A stretch of DNA of 39,599 nucleotides. Source: an uncultured Eubacteriales bacterium (GTDB lineage: Bacteria > Bacillota > Clostridia > Oscillospirales > Oscillospiraceae). Every line of letters begins with the position of its first letter. The stretch's first letter is position 1. The notes under the pieces are model-generated. The model was not told where the DNA came from and ran no database searches. It saw only the letters and a program-made list of their open reading frames with translations. The stretch spans positions 1-39,599 of the forward strand of contig ONBX01000018.1 of assembly GCA_900316205.1 (NCBI GenBank), written 5' to 3'. Shown here piece after piece: positions 32,697 through 38,069 of this stretch. The translations under genes were made by a program, and so were the position numbers.

Positions 32697-32725
32697 AGTA
32701 TAGCGCGCCGCCCCAGTCTTGTCAA
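32697..32725 (-). promoter_or_regulatory. Promoter of the four-gene DUF1295 module
   Basis: On the minus strand TTGACA (32725-32720), 17 bases, TATACT (32702-32697); near-perfect. Confidence 0.8.
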
Positions 32726-32786
32726 GTTAGTTCAACAAAACAGGAAGAATTTCCAGGTGCTTCCTGTCTCCGCTTCGGGGATAACA

Positions 32787-32820
32787 GAAAAGCTCCCCCA
32801 CGGTCATCCGTGAGGGAGCC
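32787..32820 (-). terminator. Terminator of the FeoB-associated peptide gene
   Basis: GCTCCC-C-CACGG (792-803 of the 32 kb block) pairs with CCGTG-A-GGGAGC up to 32819 with one mismatch, loop TCAT; on the minus strand it is followed by TTTTCTG. Confidence 0.75.
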
Positions 32821-32839
32821 TGAGAAGCATCGGGTCCTT

Positions 32840-33022
32840 CTATTGCCCGGTCCTGCAGGAGGCGCAGCCGGAGCAGGCGCCGCAGTCGGCACAGTTGCCG
32901 CCGCAGGAGGACTTGCCCGCTTTCTTATCCCGGATCATGGAGCGCAGCAGCAGCGCCACCACCAGCACGATCACCAGAACGAGGGCGATATTGATGAGAT
33001 TGGCAGAGAGCCACGTGAGCAT
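32840..33022 (-). CDS. FeoB-associated Cys-rich membrane protein
   Basis: A 60-residue single-pass protein: helix at about residues 6-30 (NLINIALVLVIVLVVALLL), then a basic stretch and a Cys-rich tail with SSCGGNCADCGACSGCASC (7 Cys). This is the pattern of the small proteins found next to clostridial FeoB (FeoB_associated family), thought to play the part of FeoC, perhaps by binding iron or an Fe-S cluster. ATG 33022 follows GGAAG. It lies downstream of feoB on the same strand but behind 600 bp of spacer, with its own promoter. That promoter shares the GTTAG-N6-CTAAC operator with the feoA promoter. Confidence 0.88.
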   Translation of the reverse strand: MLTWLSANLINIALVLVIVLVVALLLRSMIRDKKAGKSSCGGNCADCGACSGCASCRTGQ

Positions 33023-33088
33023 GAGATCACTTCCTTTCAGCATGCTCCTATTACTCGAACGAAAGTCCAATCGTAGCTTCAAAATAAT

Positions 33089-33135
33089 TGCGGCGGTACA
33101 GGGGGCGGGTGCCTGCCGCACCCTGTACCGCCGCA
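33089..33135. other. Long hairpin in the leader of the FeoB-associated gene
   Basis: TGCGGCGGTACAGGG (33089-33103) and CCCTGTACCGCCGCA (33121-33135) form a 15-bp stem with a 17-base loop. An inner GGGTGC/GCACCC stem competes. It lies between the promoter and the ATG on the minus strand, so it could act as an attenuator. The GGCGGTACAGG motif also occurs in the feoB terminator. Confidence 0.5.
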
Positions 33136-33181
33136 GGAGGGAGAGAGAGATTCCTTAACGGAACGTGATAGTGAATTCATT

Positions 33182-33199
33182 AGTTAGCCATCTCTAACT
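33182..33199 (-). promoter_or_regulatory. Operator GTTAG-N6-CTAAC (FeoB-associated gene)
   Basis: AGTTAG, CCATCT, CTAACT: perfect 6-base arms with a 6-base spacer, directly downstream of the -10. The same architecture occurs at 36727-36744 before feoA. Confidence 0.7.
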
Positions 33200-33205
33200 G
33201 TCTGC

Positions 33206-33234
33206 AGTATAGCATATGTTTTCCTATTCGTCAA
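33206..33234 (-). promoter_or_regulatory. Promoter of the FeoB-associated gene
   Basis: On the minus strand TTGACG (33234-33229), 17 bases, TATACT (33211-33206). Confidence 0.75.
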
Positions 33235-33309
33235 GTAGGAGTTGTATCTTTTTCGCGAAATTCTCAAGAATTATTCGAATCGCTTCCCACTGTAGTCGTC
33301 TTTCCCGTT

Positions 33310-33545
33310 TCCGCTCCCCCTGTCATCCTGACCATAGCGAAGGATCTCGCCCCGGCACAAGGCCGGATCTCCGCACCCCACGGACACAGGCGAAGCGCTT
33401 CGTTTCCCCCGTAGGGGCCGTTCACGAACGGCCCGCATTCCCCCTTGCGCGTAGGGAGCGATCCCCAGCCCCCCTGGCCTCCCTCTATGAGGGAGGTGTC
33501 ATCCGGCGTGTCACGCCCGCCGGATGACGGAGGGAGTCCCCTCGC
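33310..33545. repeat. Palindromic intergenic repeats between feoB and the Cys-rich gene
   Basis: Units seen: CATCCTGACCATAGCGAAGG / CCGGCACAAGGCCGGATCTCC (33324-33375, similar to 26930-26965); GTAGGGGCCGTTC / GAACGGCCC (33411-33433); CTCCCTCTATGAGGGAG; and GTCATCCGGCG (33498-33508) / CGCCGGATGAC (33518-33528), the stem also found at 8970-9001. No gene is credible in 33235-33576. Confidence 0.75.
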
Positions 33546-33576
33546 GTATGGAGCGTCGTTGAGGAAATGTGAAACA

Positions 33577-33615
33577 AAAAGGCGCGGCGGCACAGGCCTT
33601 GAGCCTGTACCGCCG
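33577..33615 (-). terminator. feoB terminator
   Basis: CGGCGGCACAGGC (33585-33597), loop CTTGA, GCCTGTACCGCCG (33603-33615), one mismatch; followed on the minus strand by CGCCTTTTTG. Confidence 0.78.
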
Positions 33616-33644
33616 TATTAGGAGTGTCAGTGTATGAGCGAATT

Positions 33645-35990
33645 TTACTTGACCGTCAGCTTGTTGGCTTCCTTATAGGGCTTGAAGAGCTGCCAGCAGA
33701 TGAGGCCCAGCAGGATCAGGGCCAGGATCAGGCCGATGACGTTCATGCCGCCGGCGAAGAGGCGGCCCAGCTGCCACACGATGAAGGCCACCACATAGGC
33801 GAAAGTGCACTGATAGCCGATGGCAAACCAGGTCCACTTGCGGCTGTTCATTTCGCGCTTGATGGCGCCGATGGCCGCGAAGCAAGGGGCGCAGAGCAGG
33901 TTGAAGATCATGAAGGAGTAGGCAGCCAGCTTGCCGTGTCCGCCGGAGAAGTCGTTGAAGTCCGCAGCGACATTTTCCCAGATCTGGTCGCCGTTTTCCT
34001 CCAGCTCTTCCATGACGGCCTCGCCGTTCTCGTCAAAGAGCAGCTCTCCGGTCTCCTCGTCCACGGCCTGCTGGGCCCTGGCTTCAAAGTTATACAGCAC
34101 GCCGAAGGTGCCGACCACTTCTTCCTTAGCAACCAAGCCTGTAACGGTGGCAACGGTGGGCTTCCAGTCGCCAAAGCCCAAGGGCTTGAAGATCACGGAG
34201 ACAGGCTGCGCCACATGGGCCAGGATAGAGTCGTCCATGGGCTCCACTTCATCCTCGGGGATACCCATGCGGTCCGCCACCTGGGCAACATATTCCTCGG
34301 TGACCACTTCCTCGTCCTCATACAGCGCATCCACCATGCCGAATTTGCCGTTGACGGTGCCGAAGCTGGAGAGGAACCAGATGATGATGGAGGCCAGAAC
34401 GATGACCGTGCCGGCACGCTTGATGAAGGACCAGCCGCGCTCCCAGGTGCCGCGCAGGACGTTGCCCACAGAGGGCACGTGGTAGGCGGGCAGCTCCATG
34501 ACGAAGGGGGCGGGATCGCCGGCGAACATCTTGGTCTTCTTCAGCATGATGCCGGAGATCACGATGGCCGCGATGCCGATGAAGTATGCGGAGGTGGCGA
34601 CCCAGGTGCTGCCGCCGAAGAGGGCGCCGGCGATGAGGCCGATGATGGGCATCTTGGCGCCGCAGGGGATGAAGGTGGTGGTCATGACCGTCATGCGGCG
34701 GTCACGCTCGTTCTCGATGGTACGGGAGGCCATAACGCCGGGGATGCCGCAGCCGGTACCCACCAGCATGGGGATGAAGCTCTTGCCGGAGAGGCCGAAG
34801 CGGCGGAAGATCCGGTCCATGATGAAGGCGATACGGGCCATGTAGCCGCAGTCCTCCAGGATGCAGAGCATCAGGAACAGGACCAGCATCTGGGGCACGA
34901 AGCCCAGAACCGCGCCGACGCCGGCGAAGATACCGTCGGAGATGAGGCCCACCAGCCAGGGAGCCACGTTCCAGCTCTCCAGGATGGCGCGGGAGCCGTC
35001 GGTGAGCCAGGCGCCGCCCAGCACATCGTTGGCCCAGTCGGTGAGGAAGGTACCGATGGAGATGCCGCCGTCGCCGATGGGGGCGCCCATGGAGAGGGCG
35101 TAGACCAGCCACATGATCACAGCGAAGATGGGCAGGGCCAGGAAGCGGTTGGTGACGATCTTGTCGATCTTATCGGAGGTAGAGAGCTCGCCGCTGCCCT
35201 TCTTCTTGTAGATGCCCTTGAGCATCTTGGCGATGTAAACGTAGCGCTCGTTGGTGATGATGCTCTCGGCGTCATCGTCCAGCTCCTTCTCGGCAGCCTG
35301 GATGGCCTCCTCCACGGAGGCCTTCACAGAGGCGCTGAGGTCCAGGTGCTCCACGGCCTTCTCGTCCCGCTCGAAGAGCTTCACAGCATACCAGCGCTTG
35401 CGCTCCTCGGGAAGCTTGGAGAGGGCGATCTCCTCGATGTGGGCCAGGGCGTGGTCCACGGGGCCGGAGAAGTTGTGCTGCGGCAGGGTCTTGCCGGACT
35501 TGGCGGCCTCGATGGCGGCCTGGGCGGCTTCCTTGATGCCGTCGCCCTTCAGGGCGGAGATCTCCACCACCTTGCAGCCCAGCTGGCGGCTCAGCTCCTT
35601 GAGGTTGATGCTGTCGCCCTTTTTGCGGACCAGGTCCATCATGTTGATGGCGATGACGGTGGGGATTCCCAGCTCGGTGAGCTGGGTAGTCAGGTAGAGG
35701 TTGCGCTCCAGGTTGGTGCCGTCCACGATGTTCAGGATGGCGTCGGGGTTCTCCTCGATCAGGTAGTTCCGGGCCACGACCTCCTCCAGGGTGTAGGGGG
35801 AGAGGGAGTAGATGCCGGGCAGGTCCGTGACGGTGACGCTCTTATCGACCATCAGCTTTCCTTCCTTTTTCTCCACGGTGACGCCGGGCCAGTTGCCCAC
35901 GAACTGGGCAGAGCCGGTCAACTTGTTGAACAGGGTGGTTTTGCCGCTGTTCGGGTTGCCCGCCAGGGCAATACGAAGTTCATTCGCCAT
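33645..35990 (-). CDS. feoB: Ferrous iron transporter FeoB
   Basis: A membrane Fe2+ transporter with a cytosolic GTPase. The 781 residues start with the G domain (about 5-165): G1 GNPNSGKTT, switch region NWPGVTVEKKEG, G3 DLPG, G4 NMMD. The GDP-dissociation-inhibitor helical domain follows (about 170-265), then the membrane part with two Gate motifs (FVPQMLVLFLMLCILEDCGYMARIAF with a Cys likely in the ion path, VGTGCGIPGVMASRTIENERDRR, IPCGAKMPI). An acidic outside region (about 560-665) is longer than in E. coli. ATG 35990 sits 18 bases after the feoA stop, so it is co-transcribed with the two feoA genes. Confidence 0.96.
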   Translation of the reverse strand: MANELRIALAGNPNSGKTTLFNKLTGSAQFVGNWPGVTVEKKEGKLMVDKSVTVTDLPGIYSLSPYTLEEVVARNYLIEENPDAILNIVDGTNLERNLYLTTQLTELGIPTVIAINMMDLVRKKGDSINLKELSRQLGCKVVEISALKGDGIKEAAQAAIEAAKSGKTLPQHNFSGPVDHALAHIEEIALSKLPEERKRWYAVKLFERDEKAVEHLDLSASVKASVEEAIQAAEKELDDDAESIITNERYVYIAKMLKGIYKKKGSGELSTSDKIDKIVTNRFLALPIFAVIMWLVYALSMGAPIGDGGISIGTFLTDWANDVLGGAWLTDGSRAILESWNVAPWLVGLISDGIFAGVGAVLGFVPQMLVLFLMLCILEDCGYMARIAFIMDRIFRRFGLSGKSFIPMLVGTGCGIPGVMASRTIENERDRRMTVMTTTFIPCGAKMPIIGLIAGALFGGSTWVATSAYFIGIAAIVISGIMLKKTKMFAGDPAPFVMELPAYHVPSVGNVLRGTWERGWSFIKRAGTVIVLASIIIWFLSSFGTVNGKFGMVDALYEDEEVVTEEYVAQVADRMGIPEDEVEPMDDSILAHVAQPVSVIFKPLGFGDWKPTVATVTGLVAKEEVVGTFGVLYNFEARAQQAVDEETGELLFDENGEAVMEELEENGDQIWENVAADFNDFSGGHGKLAAYSFMIFNLLCAPCFAAIGAIKREMNSRKWTWFAIGYQCTFAYVVAFIVWQLGRLFAGGMNVIGLILALILLGLICWQLFKPYKEANKLTVK

Positions 35991-36008
35991 ATGTATTACT
36001 CCCCTCTC

Positions 36009-36230
36009 TTACTGCACTTCTATCATTTCCGCATCTGCCTTGCGCAGGCTCAGCTCGTAGTTGCGGACGTTGACCTCGATGGGATCGCCCAGAGGCGCAA
36101 GCTTGCGGACATAGACCTCAACGCCCTTGGTGATGCCCATATCCATGATGCGGCGCTTGACGGCGCCCTCGCCGTGGAGCTTGACGACCTTGGCGGTCTC
36201 GCCCACTTTCACATCTCGCAGTGTTTTCAT
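36009..36230 (-). CDS. feoA: FeoA-domain protein, feoB-proximal
   Basis: A 73-residue SH3-like cytosolic partner of FeoB. Sequence features: LRDVKVGETAKVVKLHGEGAVKRRIMDMGITKGVEVYVRK and APLGDPIEVNVRNYELSLRKADAEMIEV, the classic FeoA pattern (two basic segments, the MDMGITKG turn, and the LRK..A..I end). Start at ATG 36230: AAGGAG lies 7 bases upstream, while the in-frame ATG 36236 is only one base from it. It directly precedes feoB; copy B of the structured element lies just upstream, between the two feoA genes. Confidence 0.92.
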   Translation of the reverse strand: MKTLRDVKVGETAKVVKLHGEGAVKRRIMDMGITKGVEVYVRKLAPLGDPIEVNVRNYELSLRKADAEMIEVQ

Positions 36231-36290
36231 CCTCATTCTCCTTTATTGCAATTTTTGAAGACAGTTGAAGCTTACCCGCATACTCTAGAA

Positions 36291-36442
36291 TCAATTCAAT
36301 CGTTTCTGCTGTAGCTCTGCCACAGCAGAAACACCCTGAGGCGAGCAAGCGAGCCCTCGCGCCGACCAAGCGCGGCGCGTCTCCCGTGCGCCGCGCGCGA
36401 TAAGCGCGAGCTTTACGATTGCAAAACATGTTTTGCAATCGG
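36291..36442. repeat. Structured intergenic element, copy B
   Basis: Read on the plus strand: hairpin GTTTCTGCTGT (36302-36312) / ACAGCAGAAAC (36322-36332) with 9-base loop AGCTCTGCC; GCGAG (36341-36345); CTCGCG (36356-36361) / CGCGAG (36405-36410); CGACCAA; GCGCGGCG (36370-36377) / CGCCGCGC (36389-36396); GCGATAA; then CGATTGCAAAAC (36416-36427) / GTTTTGCAATCG (36430-36441). Same parts and order as 11884-12028, with stems changed on both sides. Here it sits inside the feo operon, between feoA genes. Confidence 0.75.
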
Positions 36443-36444
36443 TG

Positions 36445-36657
36445 TTAGACCATGATTTTTCCGGCCATCTCCCGGCTGATGGCCACCCGGGATTCCTTGA
36501 CCTTCACGATCAGGTTTCCGCCGATGGTGTTCAGCACGGTGACCGCGCTCCCCGCGACAAAGCCCATGTCCTCCAGGTGCTTTTTCATCTCGGGGCTGCC
36601 GCCGACGCGCTGGATGATGTTTTCCTCTCCGGTGTTTGCCAGAAACAGCGGCATCAT
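36445..36657 (-). CDS. feoA: FeoA-domain protein, promoter-proximal
   Basis: A second FeoA homologue of 70 residues (MMPLFLANTGEENIIQRVGGS, KKHLEDMGFVAGSAVTVL, VKESRVAISREMAGKIMV). It is clearly different from the other FeoA, and such pairs are common in clostridial feo operons; the two may form a heteromeric regulator of FeoB. Start at ATG 36657, preceded by GGAGGGG; a second ATG at 36654 is possible. First gene of the feo operon, downstream of a promoter with three operator-like repeats. Confidence 0.9.
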   Translation of the reverse strand: MMPLFLANTGEENIIQRVGGSPEMKKHLEDMGFVAGSAVTVLNTIGGNLIVKVKESRVAISREMAGKIMV

Positions 36658-36693
36658 CGCGTCCCCTCCTTTCCTGCCGACCCGCATCGTTCA

Positions 36694-36744
36694 GTTAAAT
36701 GACGTTAACCGTCGGGCGAATCAAATGGTTAGAATCTTCTAACC
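36694..36744 (-). promoter_or_regulatory. Tandem operators of the feo operon
   Basis: GTTAA-ATGACG-TTAAC (36694-36709) and GGTTAG-AATCTT-CTAACC (36727-36744): two inverted repeats with the same 6-base spacer, downstream of the -10. A third, imperfect one (GTTTA-N6-CTAAC, 36753-36768) overlaps the promoter. The pattern suggests an iron-responsive DtxR/IdeR-like or Fur-family repressor; which one is inference. Confidence 0.65.
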
Positions 36745-36751
36745 TTGTAGC

Positions 36752-36780
36752 AGTTTAACACGACTAACTGTCAATGTCAA
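36752..36780 (-). promoter_or_regulatory. feo operon promoter
   Basis: On the minus strand TTGACA (36780-36775), 17 bases, TAAACT (36757-36752). A second TTGACA (36774-36769) directly follows but is too close to the -10. Confidence 0.7.
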
Positions 36781-36810
36781 GAATTGTTTGCAGTTTTTCC
36801 TCCGAGAACG

Positions 36811-36913
36811 AAAAAAGGGGATGCGAACCGCATCCCCCTGGTTTTGCGTTTTTCGTTTTGAAGAATATGCTGCAAGAAACGAAAGCGGGCTGTGGAGAAG
36901 CTTTCCACAGCCC
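36811..36913 (-). terminator. Two hairpins ending the Lar-like gene
   Basis: First hairpin: GGGCTGTGGA / TCCACAGCCC (36887-36896/36904-36913). Second: GGGGATGCG / CGCATCCCC (36817-36825/36829-36837), followed on the minus strand by TTTTTTCG, the more convincing terminator. Confidence 0.75.
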
Positions 36914-36924
36914 TTCTGTAAGCA

Positions 36925-37149
36925 TTATTCGCCGATATCGCTGCGGACCACCTTGCCGATGTTCCAGACATAGGCGGCCTTTTCGGCGGCCTCCCGGCGT
37001 TCCTCCGGGGTGCGGTACTCAAAATGGCCGGTCTGTGCGCCGCAGTCCAAGCACATCACATACCAGCACCAGCCGTTTTCCTCCTCCAGCAGGCCGGCGC
37101 CCCCGCAGTAGGGGCAGTCCTGCAGCTCCAGCTCCTCATGAATGTTCAA
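36925..37149 (-). CDS. Lar-like zinc-ribbon protein (74 aa)
   Basis: A 74-residue protein with CPYCGGAGLLEEENGWCWYV, CLDCGAQTGHFEYR, and a C-terminal helix EAAEKAAYVWNIGKVV. This is the layout of the Lar (restriction alleviation) family: two CxxC knuckles, a short middle and a helix ending in WN. In phages Lar modulates host type I restriction; stand-alone chromosomal copies in Clostridia are of unknown role, and no other phage gene is seen here. ATG 37149 has AGGAGG about 14 bases upstream (closer GGAGAG at about 10). Own promoter and terminator. Confidence 0.75.
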   Translation of the reverse strand: MNIHEELELQDCPYCGGAGLLEEENGWCWYVMCLDCGAQTGHFEYRTPEERREAAEKAAYVWNIGKVVRSDIGE

Positions 37150-37183
37150 GGCTTCTCTCCTCCTGTGTCAGTGTGCTGCCTGT

Positions 37184-37212
37184 ATGATAGCAGATTCCCC
37201 CTCGCCATGCAA
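37184..37212 (-). promoter_or_regulatory. Lar-like gene promoter
   Basis: On the minus strand TTGCAT (37212-37207), 17 bases, TATCAT (37189-37184). Confidence 0.6.
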
Positions 37213-37279
37213 GTCTTTTCCCGGCTCCGGGGCGAGAGGATGCATTCGGAATTGCGGAGTTCGGAGTTCGTTCGGAATT

Positions 37280-37975
37280 GCGTGAGTGCCCCTCGCTGTC
37301 ATCCTGAGGAGCATCCCGACGCGCGAGAAGCGCGCGACGCTCCAAGCTTTGCTTAGCCGACGAAGGATCCCGACAGCGGCGGCCCAAAGCCTTCCCCGCA
37401 CACGGGGAAGGTGGCGCGAAGCGCCGGATGAGGTCCCCGCCGTAGGGGCCGACACCCCCGGCTGCCCAAAGCCTTCCCCGCGCACGGGGAAGGTGGCGCG
37501 AAGCGCCGGATGAGGTCCCCGCCGTAGGGGCCGCCGCTCCCCGGCGAGGCGGCTGACGGATGAGGGAGAAAAGGAGGCAATTGTCGGCGGATGCTGCATG
37601 CTGTTTCTCCCTCACCTGTCAGCTGCGCTGACATCCTCCCCCGCTGGGGGAGGAACATACCCCTCCGTCACCGCCGCAAGCGGCGGTGACATCTCCCCTT
37701 GCAGGGGCGGCCAGCGGTGCGGAGGGCGGGGCAGCATTGCGCCGAAGGATCCCGCCGTCCCCGCCGTAGGGGCCGACGCCATCGGCGGCCCTTGCTTCCC
37801 CCTCAGGGGGAAGTGGCCGAAGGCCGATAGGGGGTCCCCAGGCAGCAAGTGATCGGACACGAGAAAAACGTACGGCACATTCGCAGCCGTGCACGAATTC
37901 GCCCAGCCGTTCATGAAAATCGACACCCATTCTTGCCGGGAGGGCGCAAGCCCCTCCCCTACGGAAAGACGAGGG
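37280..37975. repeat. Intergenic array of palindromic repeat units (about 700 bp)
   Basis: No credible gene. Two nearly identical units AAGCCTTCCCCGC..GGGGAAGGTGGCGCGAAGCG..GATGAGGTCCCCG lie in direct repeat (37386-37439 and 37468-37520), each followed by CCGTAGGGGCC. Further on are GTCACCGCCGC/GCGGCGGTGAC (about 37667-37691), CTTGCTTCCCCC..GGGGGAAGTGGCCGAAGG (37790-37838), and a CACATTCGCAG..TTCGCC segment followed by TGCCGGGAG..CAAGCCCCTCCC (37875-37960). The last stretch is a homologue of 27061-27230 in the same order. Confidence 0.8.
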
Positions 37976-38025
37976 CACGGAAGGCGCGGAACGATTCGTG
38001 GATCGCCCCTGCGCCGTCAGCGCGA

Positions 38026-38055
38026 AAAAGCTCCCTCCGGGGAACCGGAGGGAGC
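38026..38055 (-). terminator. Terminator of the dockerin-protein gene
   Basis: GCTCCCTCCGG (38030-38040), loop GGAA, CCGGAGGGAGC (38045-38055), followed on the minus strand by TTTTTCGCG. Confidence 0.88.
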
Positions 38056-38069
38056 CCGTTTTCCTGCAT

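Noticed and set aside
33624-36314. Very long open frame on the plus strand, antisense to feoB and feoA
   Set aside because: It is the mirror of GC-rich codon usage in feoB (His, Asp, Gly, Val-rich, low complexity). Similar mirrors lie opposite pckA, the MMPL gene, enolase, the GLUG gene and the deacetylase. No ribosome site or domain.
36925-37149. Prophage remnant suggested by the Lar-like gene
   Set aside because: No integrase, structural gene or attachment site around it; it has its own promoter and terminator like a resident gene.
37386-37520. Direct repeats of about 53 bp, considered as a CRISPR array
   Set aside because: Only two units with a short GC-rich gap, strong internal palindromes, relatives scattered elsewhere, and no cas genes.
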